Origin: Balneola vulgaris DSM 17893 | Lineage (GTDB): Bacteria > Bacteroidota > Rhodothermia > Balneolales > Balneolaceae | Reading direction: 5' to 3' | DNA: 64,000 nucleotides | Assembly: GCF_000375465.1 (NCBI RefSeq) | Contig: NZ_AQXH01000002.1 | Span: 248,173-312,172, forward strand | In this document: one piece after another, positions 53,280 through 62,256 of the stretch | Layout of the letters: each line of letters begins with the position of its first letter | How positions within the stretch are numbered: the stretch's first letter is position 1 | The notes under the pieces: model-generated | Seen by the model: the letters and a program-made list of their open reading frames with translations, nothing else | Database searches by the model: none | What the model was told of the DNA's origin: nothing | Program-made: the position numbers and the translations under genes

Positions 53280-54608
53280 TTAGTCCTCAATAAATTCTTT
53301 GTGAAGTAACTGAAGAATCTCTTCTCCATCTTCTTGGTTCACCAAAAAGCACACATTGTTTTCACTAGATCCATGGCACACCATTCGAATATTGTAACCC
53401 TTCAACATATTAAAAAGCTTTCCACTTATACCGGCAGTATTATTCAGATTGTTCCCAATCATAGCAATAAGAGAAAAATCCTTCTCAATCTTCAATTCAC
53501 AAAATGATTCCAACTCTGTAACTACCTCTGAAGTGAGTTCCACTTTGTTGGATGCACTCACAGCTGTATCTAAAGTAAGCGATACACTTACCTCACTCGT
53601 ACTTACCAAATCTACCGAAATCTTATGGTTGGCTAGTACCTGAAATAATTTTGCTAAGTACCCATATTGATGAAGCATGTCTAAGCTCTTTACTGTCAAT
53701 AGGGTTTGATGCTTTCGAAGAGATAGCGCACGAATTACAGGAGCGTCGCCTGCTTCATGTACAATCACCGTTCCTTTCTTATTGGGTTCACTACTTGAAG
53801 CCACCCGAACTTTCACGCCTCCACGCATAGCCGGTTTTAACGTAGCAGGGTGAAGAACCTTTCCACCAAATACAGAAAGCTCAGCGGCTTCATCAAAAGT
53901 GATTTCATGAATAGGTCGTGCGGCGGGAACCACTCTAGGGTCGGTGGTATAAATACCTGCTACATCCGTCCAAATTTCTAACATATCTGCTTCAACAGCT
54001 TCAGCAAATAAAGAAGCGGACAAATCACTCCCTCCACGTCCTAATGTGGTAGTATTGCCAAATATATCTGACCCTATAAAGCCTTGGGTGAGATATCGTT
54101 TTCCACTCTGTACGTATTTAGCACATTTCTTTTTGATTACTTTTAAATCAGGATCTGCTTGCCCAAAATGAGAATCTGTCTTCATCATATCCCGAGCATC
54201 TAACCACTCTACCTCTACACCTGCTTCTCCTAATACTTGCGTGAAAATTCGAGTGCTTAAAAGTTCTCCAAAGGCCACTAAATGATCTTTCCAACGCTTA
54301 TCACGTGCAATCTGCTCTAAGTGCTGTCGTAGTTCGGTAAGTAAAAGTCTTACTTGTTTATCAACTTCCTCACCGTCTTTAAGCTGTTCAATAATTTCAA
54401 GATGACGCTTTTCAATGCGCATCAATATCTCTTCGCGCTCAGTGTACGATAACTCACTATTCCCAAGTGCAACCAAATCATTGGTCGTCCCTGAAGTAGC
54501 ACTGATCACTACTAATTTACGATCGGGTTCGGCAGCTACAATACTAGCACTATGTTGCATGGCAGCATAGCTTCCAACACTAGTTCCGCCAAATTTTGAA
54601 ACAATCAT
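53280..54608 (-). CDS. lysC: Aspartate kinase, monofunctional
   Basis: First step of the aspartate family. The 442-residue protein has the kinase domain with KFGGTSVGSYAAM, TLGRGGSDLSA and EIWTDVAGIYTTDPRVVP, followed by two C-terminal ACT domains (about 300-440, including LTVKSLDMLHQYGYLAK and IAMIGNNLNNTAGISGKLF) that usually bind lysine or threonine as inhibitors. Grouping with dapB and dapA implies service to lysine and diaminopimelate, so lysine inhibition is likely. Confidence 0.96.
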   Translation of the reverse strand: MIVSKFGGTSVGSYAAMQHSASIVAAEPDRKLVVISATSGTTNDLVALGNSELSYTEREEILMRIEKRHLEIIEQLKDGEEVDKQVRLLLTELRQHLEQIARDKRWKDHLVAFGELLSTRIFTQVLGEAGVEVEWLDARDMMKTDSHFGQADPDLKVIKKKCAKYVQSGKRYLTQGFIGSDIFGNTTTLGRGGSDLSASLFAEAVEADMLEIWTDVAGIYTTDPRVVPAARPIHEITFDEAAELSVFGGKVLHPATLKPAMRGGVKVRVASSSEPNKKGTVIVHEAGDAPVIRALSLRKHQTLLTVKSLDMLHQYGYLAKLFQVLANHKISVDLVSTSEVSVSLTLDTAVSASNKVELTSEVVTELESFCELKIEKDFSLIAMIGNNLNNTAGISGKLFNMLKGYNIRMVCHGSSENNVCFLVNQEDGEEILQLLHKEFIED

Positions 54609-54775
54609 TTTACCTTATTTTTAATGTGGCTTAAAAGTAAGAAGCTTGTATTGAAATAACTGTGTTGTTTTAGTTTTTTTGCATTCTAACAACATTAATT
54701 TCCTTTCGATGCCGATTTTCTTTTATTCTTAGCCCACTTCAATCACATAAATCAACAGTAGCTAATCTAGAATTC

Positions 54776-55993
54776 ATGAAAGCATATAAATTTGTACTAA
54801 TTCTGATGCTTTGTATCGCATCGGCTTGCTCCAACCCTGAAAGTGATACATTCTCTGCAGAAGACTTACAGCAAAAGCTTGATGAAATTTCCGCAATCGA
54901 TAACTACACCCTGCGAACACGAGAAGTTGATAGCTTGTGGAACTACCTCAATCAAACCGAACAGATTCCTTTTGTTCAAGACACCACAGCCTTTTTCTTC
55001 TATAAAGGGTATGCCGATCAAGTTGAATGGTTTGGCGACTTCAATTTTAATACCGCTGAAAATGATGGCGGAGCTAATGGCACATTAGTTCGAGGAACGG
55101 ATCTTTGGTATCTAAAAATGCACTTCCCTTCTGATGCCAGAGTTGATTATAAAATTAGCGTAGATGGTGGAAACTGGATTCCCGATTCTGAAAACCCTTT
55201 CGTTCAATGGTCGGGATTTGGGGTGAATTCAGAACTCCGAATGCCCAACTACAAACCTGAAGAATTAAAAGCTGAAATTGCTGAAGCGGGTACAGGCACA
55301 TTACCCCGACCCCTCAAATTTAATAGCCAATCTCTTGGCTACGATGTACAATACAGAGTTTATACTCCAGTTGGCTATGCTGAAATGACCGATGTTCCAG
55401 TAGTTTATTTTTTAGACGGACATGAATATTTGAATCGAAGATTAGGCGGAGCTTATACCTTGCTCAACAATATGATTCACCTTGGTGAGATTGAGCCAAT
55501 CATAGCTGTTTTTGTGGATTCAAGGTCTCCATCAGATTTGAATACCAATAATAGAATCCAAGAATACTCGATGAATGATGACTTCTCGGAATTCTTGACT
55601 ACAGAACTCATCCCAAAAATAGATACCGACTACAACACTTCTCAAAAAGCCGAAGACCGCGCCCTTATAGGTACGAGCTTAGGAGGCTTAGCCGCCACCT
55701 ATATCGGATTCCGTCACCCAGAAATAATCGGAAATATTGGGGCTCAGTCGCCTGCCTACTGGTATAACGATGCTGATATCTATACTTTTGTGCGTTCTGC
55801 TAAAAAAGCACCACAGCAAGTGTACATTACAAGTGGAACCATTGGGGACAATTTGAATGATGCACAACGCATGAAGCAGTTGCTGAACGAACTGAACGTG
55901 GATTTAAAATACACAGAAGTTAATGAAGGGCATTCTTGGGGAAACTGGAGTGCACTCATCGACGATATACTTCGCACCTTTTTTGAAAACTAA
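54776..55993 (+). CDS. Alpha/beta-hydrolase-fold esterase lipoprotein (Fes/esterase D-like)
   Basis: A 405-residue lipoprotein with lipobox CIASAC (Cys18). The N-terminal half includes a beta-sandwich like the CBM48-type module that precedes enterochelin-esterase-like domains; the C-terminal half is a putative esterase with the nucleophile in GTSLGGLAA, the DGHEY strand and His in EGHSWGNW. It probably acts on an ester or phosphate substrate at the cell surface or in the periplasm. A siderophore role is not supported by neighbours. It lies 10 bases before the DUF819 permease, likely one operon. Confidence 0.8.
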   Translation: MKAYKFVLILMLCIASACSNPESDTFSAEDLQQKLDEISAIDNYTLRTREVDSLWNYLNQTEQIPFVQDTTAFFFYKGYADQVEWFGDFNFNTAENDGGANGTLVRGTDLWYLKMHFPSDARVDYKISVDGGNWIPDSENPFVQWSGFGVNSELRMPNYKPEELKAEIAEAGTGTLPRPLKFNSQSLGYDVQYRVYTPVGYAEMTDVPVVYFLDGHEYLNRRLGGAYTLLNNMIHLGEIEPIIAVFVDSRSPSDLNTNNRIQEYSMNDDFSEFLTTELIPKIDTDYNTSQKAEDRALIGTSLGGLAATYIGFRHPEIIGNIGAQSPAYWYNDADIYTFVRSAKKAPQQVYITSGTIGDNLNDAQRMKQLLNELNVDLKYTEVNEGHSWGNWSALIDDILRTFFEN

Positions 55994-56003
55994 TACATAG
56001 CAT

Positions 56004-57257
56004 ATGGAACCTACTACTGTAGCACCACTTATTACTAACGATGCAATCACTTTTGGTCTATTAATGGCCATATTGGCCGCGATATTTGTAACCTCACACA
56101 GCGAACACGCAGGCTGGAAGAAATTTTATCGATTCGTTCCGTCTTTGTTGTTGTGTTATTTCATACCATCGATTTTCACCACCTTGAATGTGATATCGCC
56201 AGATGGTTCAAGTTTATATCATGTAGCATCGCGGTACTTACTACCTGCCAGTTTAATCCTATTAACGCTTAGTATCGACTTGAAAGCCATCATGAATTTA
56301 GGTTGGAAAGCGGTAGTGATGTTTTTAGCCGGTACTGTAGGAATTATAATTGGTGGCCCTATTGCATTGATGATTATTGGAGCTATTAACCCCGAGCTTG
56401 TAGGAGGTGCCGGACCTGACGAGATTTGGAGAGGGCTTTCAACGGTAGCAGGTTCATGGATTGGTGGAGGTGCCAACCAAACGGCTATGTATGAGATCTT
56501 TCAACCAAGCGACACCCTATTTAGTGCAATGATTACCGTTGATATCATTGTGGCAAACATTTGGATGGCTTTTATCCTTTACGGTGCCGGTATGAGCGAT
56601 CGTGTTGACAAATGGTTCAAAGCCGACGCATCAGCCATTGAAGAGCTGAAGAAAAGTGTTTCCGATTATCAAGCAAGTATTGCAAAAGTTCCAACCTTGG
56701 TTGATCTCACTAAAATTGCAGCTATCGCATTTATCATAACAGGCCTTGGCCATTTGGTTGGTGATACTGTAGCGCCATGGGTAAAAGAAAATGCCCCTAG
56801 CTTAGAAAGACTCAGTTTCGCCTCTCAGTTTTTCTGGATAATAGTTGTAGCCACATTAGGTGGTTTCGCCCTTTCTTTCACTAAACTTAGAAAGCTGGAA
56901 GGTGCAGGTGCTTCCAAAATTGGTAGTCTATTTTTATACATCTTAGTAATGACCATTGGTATGAAGATGGACCTTGGCGCTTTCACCGAAGTACCGGGAT
57001 ACTTTGCCATAGGCTTCACCTGGATTATTATTCACGTAATAGTGCTGTTGCTAGTAGGAAAAATTATCAAAGCACCTTTCTTCTTCACGGCTGTTGGAAG
57101 TCAGGCCAATGTAGGGGGGGCAGCTTCTGCTCCTATTGTTGCATCGGCATTTAGCCCTGCTCTTGCTCCCGTTGGTGTACTTTTGGCCGTTCTTGGATAT
57201 GGTATTGGTACCTTCGGAGCTTGGTTATGTGCACAGATAATGCGCGTTATTTCGTAG
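56004..57257 (+). CDS. DUF819 family membrane protein
   Basis: A 417-residue inner-membrane protein with about ten to eleven hydrophobic helices. It has the family-type glycine-rich segments GSWIGGGANQTAMYEIF and GSQANVGGAASAPIVASAF, which form paired half-helices like those of bile-acid/arsenite-type transporters. Transport is inferred from fold-type motifs; substrate unknown. It follows the esterase lipoprotein by 10 bases, which could mean uptake of an esterase product. Confidence 0.85.
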   Translation: MEPTTVAPLITNDAITFGLLMAILAAIFVTSHSEHAGWKKFYRFVPSLLLCYFIPSIFTTLNVISPDGSSLYHVASRYLLPASLILLTLSIDLKAIMNLGWKAVVMFLAGTVGIIIGGPIALMIIGAINPELVGGAGPDEIWRGLSTVAGSWIGGGANQTAMYEIFQPSDTLFSAMITVDIIVANIWMAFILYGAGMSDRVDKWFKADASAIEELKKSVSDYQASIAKVPTLVDLTKIAAIAFIITGLGHLVGDTVAPWVKENAPSLERLSFASQFFWIIVVATLGGFALSFTKLRKLEGAGASKIGSLFLYILVMTIGMKMDLGAFTEVPGYFAIGFTWIIIHVIVLLLVGKIIKAPFFFTAVGSQANVGGAASAPIVASAFSPALAPVGVLLAVLGYGIGTFGAWLCAQIMRVIS

Positions 57258-57271
57258 AGTTTTATTCAAAA

Positions 57272-57311
57272 TGAGTCTTACTTGAAGTATCAACCCTCTG
57301 AGTAAGACTCA
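57272..57311 (+). terminator. Stem-loop after the DUF819 gene
   Basis: TGAGTCTTACT and AGTAAGACTCA are perfect 11-base arms around an 18-base loop, 14 bases after the stop codon. There is no T-run, so termination is possible but not certain. Confidence 0.45.
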
Positions 57312-57352
57312 CACTTTGTAAATGCTTTCAAACTCAACGATCCTTTTCTGAT

Positions 57353-57413
57353 AATGGTTAAAGGTTATTCGTATCTTAACACGGATTAGAAGAATAACCT
57401 GAAACCATTTTTT
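57353..57413 (+). promoter_or_regulatory. Large terminator-shaped hairpin in front of the next start codon
   Basis: AATGGTT-AA-AGGTTATTC pairs with GAATAACCT-GA-AACCATT (16 paired bases with a 2-base internal mismatch) around a 21-base loop, followed at once by TTTTTT. It ends four bases before the TTG start at 57417. It may be an intrinsic terminator for the previous operon, an attenuator, or a structure that hides the start site. Confidence 0.5.
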
Positions 57414-57416
57414 GAT

Positions 57417-58574
57417 TTGAAGAGAATACTCATCTTCCTTCTCCTTTTTATAGTGGCAACTATAGCTGTTTTTATTGCCGCTGGAATCCCAAACTTTAAT
57501 GCTTTCAAAACGCTGTTTAAGAACACAGATGGTATGCAAGAAGGCTACGAGTATGTGGAAAGCACCTACTCTTTAAAAGGTTTAACCGAGTTTATTGGGG
57601 AACACCCAGAGTTCATGTCCATTGTTAGCTTCAATGTTGAAGATCCTGACTCTGGCATTTATTACGGCGCCGACATTCCTCGAACACAAGGCACGATTGC
57701 GAATTTCTTTTTATTAACGGAATACGCACGTCAAGTTCAAGAAGGCATAATTGACCCAGCTACCCCTGTTAATTTAGACGACATCAACCGCTATGCACTG
57801 CCGCAAATCAGTGAAAATGCACATAACTCGGGCATCGAATTATTAGAAGCCATCGAAGATAGAAGTATTACTATCGATGACGTGGTGTCTGTTATGATAG
57901 CCACAAACGATTTGGCCTCGTCCGACTATATTTGGTTCACCTTAGGGCCTGACAACATATTTGCTACTGTTGATAGCCTACAGCTAGAACATACCGATTA
58001 TCCACTGCCTTTTTCTGGGTTATATCTCTCTATTCAACCGTCCGTTTCAGATACTTCAAGAACTTATACTGACGATGAAATCATTGCTCTCGCTCAAAAA
58101 TTCGGTACAGATGATGCATTTCATTCCGAAATGATAGATCTATTTAAAAGTGAGCGTTTGAACATCAGCTTTATAGAGGAAAAGAATGCATTGGCAAAAT
58201 TCCCTCAAACCACTGCTCGTGAGATGGCGAATTTAATGGCTAAAGTTGAGCGTGATGAATTGCTGAATAAAGAAATCACACGCTTAATAAAAGACAAACT
58301 AAGTTGGGTAAACGAAGGTAAAGCTATTCAACGAAGCTTTTCCAATTATGGAGCAATCTATGATAACCGATTAGGCATGTTAAGTGGTGTGGATTACGGT
58401 ACATCTATTTATGATGGGCATACCTCAGCTCAAGCGGTTTTCTTTGATCGTTTACCGGTTGCTTTCTTTATTCACTTGTCGGCCAATCATATGCAGGAGG
58501 ATTACCAACAACGTTTAATTTGGGATCCTGCACTTTATGAAACTACTATTCAAGAAATCACACAGGATAAATAA
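57417..58574 (+). CDS. Beta-lactamase-fold protein with lost catalytic motifs
   Basis: A 385-residue protein starting at TTG, with an N-terminal membrane anchor (about 4-23). From residue 65 the layout follows class A serine beta-lactamases, but the catalytic positions are replaced. Where SxxK would be, QGTIANF gives Gly92 and Ala95. The SDN loop reads TND (163-165). The KTG strand region is GVDYG. The structural block TTAREMANLM remains. It probably binds or scaffolds and is unlikely to hydrolyse beta-lactams. First of three overlapping genes (one-base overlap with the next). Confidence 0.72.
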   Translation: MKRILIFLLLFIVATIAVFIAAGIPNFNAFKTLFKNTDGMQEGYEYVESTYSLKGLTEFIGEHPEFMSIVSFNVEDPDSGIYYGADIPRTQGTIANFFLLTEYARQVQEGIIDPATPVNLDDINRYALPQISENAHNSGIELLEAIEDRSITIDDVVSVMIATNDLASSDYIWFTLGPDNIFATVDSLQLEHTDYPLPFSGLYLSIQPSVSDTSRTYTDDEIIALAQKFGTDDAFHSEMIDLFKSERLNISFIEEKNALAKFPQTTAREMANLMAKVERDELLNKEITRLIKDKLSWVNEGKAIQRSFSNYGAIYDNRLGMLSGVDYGTSIYDGHTSAQAVFFDRLPVAFFIHLSANHMQEDYQQRLIWDPALYETTIQEITQDK

Positions 58575-59059
58575 TGTCGAAGTATCGCGTTTTATCACTT
58601 ATTTGGATTATACCCGCTTATCTCATTTTCCTAGTCATTCAACAAGGTATGGTGTACATGGGTACTCAAACCACTTTCGACAAGGGTGAACAATATGAAG
58701 CTGAAATCATGGATCTTGAGATCAAACAAATTGCGGCGCAAAGCAATGGTTTTGTTGTTCTAAGATTCGAAACGGAAGACGGAACTACTATTGAGCGAAA
58801 GAAAACACTTTCCATTCAAATGGCTCAACAGATATTACAAAGTCCTTCGGTTCTTATTAGTTATCGCCCTAATGGTTACCCTGAAATTGTGATTCATCCA
58901 ACCTATGCCATACAAGTAAAGACTTCCTTCTACAATATGGCCGTTGCCATAGTAGGAGCCATCGTAATGGTGATTGCGGCATTTTATATACAGCGATACT
59001 CAAATAGAAAAAGTAAATCTAACGACGACGACTTCGTAATTGAGAGAGTAGACCTATGA
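58574..59059 (+). CDS. DUF3592-like membrane protein
   Basis: A 161-residue protein with a hydrophobic segment near each end (about 9-28 and 118-138) and a beta-rich soluble domain between them (GEQYEAEIMDLEIKQ, VLRFETEDGTTIE, VLISYRPNGYPE). The layout resembles DUF3592 proteins, whose role is unknown. It shares one base with the preceding gene and overlaps the methyltransferase by four, so all three are likely made together. Confidence 0.6.
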   Translation: MSKYRVLSLIWIIPAYLIFLVIQQGMVYMGTQTTFDKGEQYEAEIMDLEIKQIAAQSNGFVVLRFETEDGTTIERKKTLSIQMAQQILQSPSVLISYRPNGYPEIVIHPTYAIQVKTSFYNMAVAIVGAIVMVIAAFYIQRYSNRKSKSNDDDFVIERVDL

Positions 59060-59766
59060 AAGGAACCTTATACCTCATTCCTACAACCTTAGGAAAGACC
59101 CCTGAGAATAATACCATCCCTGAATACACTCTTTCTATACTTCGGAAATTGGATGTAATGGTAGTGGAAAACATTCAAACTTCAGTGAAGTTCTTACAAT
59201 GGGTTGGTGATGCTATTCCTGAGTTCAAAATTGACTTCTACCAGCTTAACAAGAACACCCCTGATCATGAGGTCTTCTCATTTCTAAAACCTCTTAAAAA
59301 CGGGCGTGATGTTGGTCTTTTATCAGAAGCGGGAGCCCCTGCTGTAGCCGATCCTGGTTCAAAGTTTGTGAAGATGGCGCATCAAAATGGAATTAAAGTT
59401 GTGCCTTTAGTTGGTCCTTCATCGATTCTCTTAGCCCTCATGGCTACCGGTTTTAATGGGCAACAATTTGCATTTCACGGCTATCTACCCATCGATGCCA
59501 AAAAGAAAAAGCAGATGCTTATTCAGCTTGAAGGAGAGTCGCGCCGACATGATCGAACACAAATATTTATGGAAGCGCCTCATCGAAATAATGAGATGTT
59601 CAGCTCAATTCTAGAGAATTGTTCGCCCCAAACATGGTTAAGTGTTGCAACCAACATCACCTTACCTGATGAAGAAATCCGAACTCAACAAATCGGAGAG
59701 TGGGCAAAATCAAAGAAACCAGAGCTTCACAAACGCCCAACCATTTTTACGATATACGCGAAGTAA
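59056..59766 (+). CDS. RsmI-like SAM-dependent methyltransferase
   Basis: A 236-residue tetrapyrrole-methylase-fold protein related to RsmI, which methylates C1402 of 16S rRNA on the ribose. Blocks visible are GTLYLIPTTLG, the SAM-binding LLSEAGAPAVADPGS and VPLVGPSSILLALMATGFNGQQFAFHGYLP. These short Bacteroidota proteins form a separate subgroup from canonical RsmI (about 280 residues), so the target may differ. It ends at a convergent terminator. Confidence 0.83.
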   Translation: MKGTLYLIPTTLGKTPENNTIPEYTLSILRKLDVMVVENIQTSVKFLQWVGDAIPEFKIDFYQLNKNTPDHEVFSFLKPLKNGRDVGLLSEAGAPAVADPGSKFVKMAHQNGIKVVPLVGPSSILLALMATGFNGQQFAFHGYLPIDAKKKKQMLIQLEGESRRHDRTQIFMEAPHRNNEMFSSILENCSPQTWLSVATNITLPDEEIRTQQIGEWAKSKKPELHKRPTIFTIYAK

Positions 59767-59767
59767 G

Positions 59768-59804
59768 AAAAAGCCATTGTGGATATACTCCCTAATGGCT
59801 TTTT
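59768..59804. terminator. Bidirectional rho-independent terminator
   Basis: AAAAAGCCATT and AATGGCTTTTT are perfect 11-base arms around 15 bases, between the convergent RsmI-like and MscS genes. Confidence 0.8.
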
Positions 59805-59809
59805 AAATT

Positions 59810-60754
59810 CTAAGCCCCTTCTTTTTGCTTAGTGAGGTCACTAATTGGCAAGAGTTGCCTTCTGTTTAGTTCAGTAAGTATAAGCTCCGTTATTTCGCCT
59901 TTCAGTAAAAACTCATACCGAATATCTAATACATAGGCTTTTACTTTTAGATGAAGTAAGTAATTTTTGTCCATCACTTTGTTTTCAGTGATCACTACTA
60001 CTGGCTTGTTTAAATACACATATCGTGATGAAATCGCAGCTTTATACGCAATCTCTTTAACCAGTGAGATATTTGAATCGGCAGGTAAATAAATGGAGGC
60101 TACCACTTGGCAATCTAAAGCCCCAGAATTTGTATTAGATACGGCATTATTTACAATATCTGCATTCGGTAAGGTTACTAAACTATCATCGGGAGTTACA
60201 ATGCGTGTAGAACGAAGCCCAATTTGGGTTACCTCTCCATAATAATCGTCCACTTCAATTTTATCCCCCACTTGGAATGGGCTATCCAGGATGATGATGA
60301 AACCGCCAAAAATGTTTTTAAGAATATCTTGAGCAGCGAACCCAACAGCTATACCAATTGAGGCACCCACGGTTAATACAGTTTCTATTGGGGGATCGAT
60401 AATTCCTGCAATCACAATAAAGATGGCTGTAGACCATATCGCGACATTTAAAAAAGGAATCAATCGCTTGATCATCAATCGATAGGCCGACTGATTCTCC
60501 GCCAATCGTTCAAGTAAGAAAACGACCAATCGAACGAAGAAAAAGGTAAGTATTAGCAGCACTAAGGCAGATATTATCTTACCCGTGGAAAATAACTCAT
60601 CAAACTGAACAACGTTTGTGGGTAATCCTTCAACAATGGAAGAACTATCGGTAGCCGCCGAATCTGGTTGAACAGAATTGAGATTTGGGATCTGTGCAGA
60701 AACCACCACCGAGCAACATAAAAACAACAAAAATGTGATTATAGATTTTTTCAT
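59810..60754 (-). CDS. MscS-family mechanosensitive channel with signal peptide
   Basis: A 314-residue channel. A signal peptide at about 1-20 (ending VVSAQ) precedes three membrane helices. The third has the pore-lining glycine/alanine pattern TVGASIGIAVGFAAQDILKNIFGG, followed by the MscS beta domain (VGDKIEVDDYYGEVTQIGLRSTRI, LVTLPNADIVNNAV) and the alpha-beta C-terminal domain. It lies two bases after an ATPase gene on the same strand, so the two are made from one transcript. Confidence 0.92.
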   Translation of the reverse strand: MKKSIITFLLFLCCSVVVSAQIPNLNSVQPDSAATDSSSIVEGLPTNVVQFDELFSTGKIISALVLLILTFFFVRLVVFLLERLAENQSAYRLMIKRLIPFLNVAIWSTAIFIVIAGIIDPPIETVLTVGASIGIAVGFAAQDILKNIFGGFIIILDSPFQVGDKIEVDDYYGEVTQIGLRSTRIVTPDDSLVTLPNADIVNNAVSNTNSGALDCQVVASIYLPADSNISLVKEIAYKAAISSRYVYLNKPVVVITENKVMDKNYLLHLKVKAYVLDIRYEFLLKGEITELILTELNRRQLLPISDLTKQKEGA

Positions 60755-60756
60755 AC

Positions 60757-62043
60757 TCAGTGAATGATATTTCGTTTTTTGAGTAAGCGTAGCACTTGGC
60801 GGTATACCAACTGGTTGAGGTAATAGGCTCCTTGGTTCTCCAATAAAAAGCCTCTTGATTTCAATCTAGACAGTAACACTTTACTGGTAGAAAGATTCAG
60901 GTTCATCACCCTACATAATTCAGCTACTTTCAAAGTATCGTGCAGTATGATGGCCGCTAATACAAATAGTGTTTCTGAATTGAGAATCTCAAGAGAATCA
61001 ATGTTTACCGGTTGAAAAGGCGCGATTACAAGCGTTCTACCTTCAATTTTTTTGATCGATCGAAGCCACGAAATTGCCGCAACTGATGCATTCCCTCCCG
61101 TTAATTCAGTAAGCTCTTCAAAATAGACTTCCTTTAAATAAGCTTGTATTTCTTTCGGGTTGTTGAGTCGCTTTTTATAGTTTCTCGATTTTCGAGTAGA
61201 CTCATCCGGTTCAAAACGAAGTTTAAATACACTCTTATCATGCCTTTTCATAATCACGTTCGTGATTTGCTCATCATTGAGTGTATCTGTTGCGCATACA
61301 TGGCTAAAGTGAGCATCAATGCCTTCAACCTTATTCAAAAACTCCCATGCATACCTAGAACATGATGTAAGCCAAAGTACTTTTTCCTTCGTTTCTGAAA
61401 TAATCAACCATAGGGCTTCCAAAGCTTCGAAGCCGTTAATATTTCTAAGGTATAAATTCTGAAGTCCTTCAAGGCATACTACGAAACGCTCATCTCGGGC
61501 ATTAATGGCGTTAATAAGTGTTTCAGGACGGTTTACATCCGATACTTCAAAAGCGGTTCCCAGCGAGCTTAATATCTGTTCTATCTTCCATGTAGACTGC
61601 GCAAAATCAATATTGGTAATGGGAATATCTGTAAACACAGATTCTTTTAGCATATGTATCAAGGTCGACTTCCCACTTCCCTTTTCGCCTACAATTGCAA
61701 TACTACTTGGGAAGCCGTCTTTCCAAGCATCATAGGCTTTTTGAACCTGATTTATATTATCCCCAGCATTAATAAACATCTCAGAACTGATAGCAGCAGA
61801 TAAGTCGAACAACTCTCTGTATGACTTAGGTAGCTCGGCAATCTTTTGATCGGTTTCCGTTAAAAAAGCACTTAAATCTATACTTCGAGATTTAATTGGA
61901 TCTGGAATCACATAAAAACCAAAGATTCGCTGAATCGGGATCATGAGAGCTCTAAACTTTCGAGAAGCGAACCTCAAAAAAATAGCTGTAGCATCCAGAG
62001 TCTTAGCCCAATATGCTATTATGAGGGTTTTAAGCGACTTCAA
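60757..62043 (-). CDS. P-loop ATPase with C-terminal winged-helix, partner of MscS
   Basis: A 428-residue protein of no named family. An N-terminal amphipathic or weakly hydrophobic region (about 6-45) may touch the membrane. Walker A GEKGSGKST is at 119-127, a Walker B-like hydrophobic strand RFVVCLEG at 187-193 ends in Glu in place of Asp, and a sensor-like LWLTSCSRYAW follows. A wHTH-type module lies at about 355-410 (LAAIILHDTL to YYLN). The architecture is STAND/AAA-like, a class that often works as signal-dependent switches. It is transcribed first and lies two bases before the MscS gene. Confidence 0.72.
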   Translation of the reverse strand: MKSLKTLIIAYWAKTLDATAIFLRFASRKFRALMIPIQRIFGFYVIPDPIKSRSIDLSAFLTETDQKIAELPKSYRELFDLSAAISSEMFINAGDNINQVQKAYDAWKDGFPSSIAIVGEKGSGKSTLIHMLKESVFTDIPITNIDFAQSTWKIEQILSSLGTAFEVSDVNRPETLINAINARDERFVVCLEGLQNLYLRNINGFEALEALWLIISETKEKVLWLTSCSRYAWEFLNKVEGIDAHFSHVCATDTLNDEQITNVIMKRHDKSVFKLRFEPDESTRKSRNYKKRLNNPKEIQAYLKEVYFEELTELTGGNASVAAISWLRSIKKIEGRTLVIAPFQPVNIDSLEILNSETLFVLAAIILHDTLKVAELCRVMNLNLSTSKVLLSRLKSRGFLLENQGAYYLNQLVYRQVLRLLKKRNIIH

Positions 62044-62256
62044 TTGCTTTAAAACTCTCAGCTTAAAACGTGTAATCTGTTTATTGATAGGAGTATATTT
62101 TTAAAGTTTAAAAACGAATGTACTAATTGTATTCAATCATTTATATCTATTACAATAATTTAATTTCTGAGCCTTTATAAAGTACATCTAGCACCAAAAT
62201 TTCTGCTTTTTAAGCTTACAATAAAGCCTTAAATTCAGCAAATCATCTACAACGCC

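Noticed and set aside
54609-54775. Attenuator or riboswitch in the lysC leader
   Set aside because: There is only a TGTTGTT/AACAACA stem with imperfect pairing and no alternative terminator.
54776-55993. Siderophore (enterochelin) esterase role
   Set aside because: The fold is similar, but no siderophore or iron-uptake genes are adjacent and the protein is a lipoprotein.
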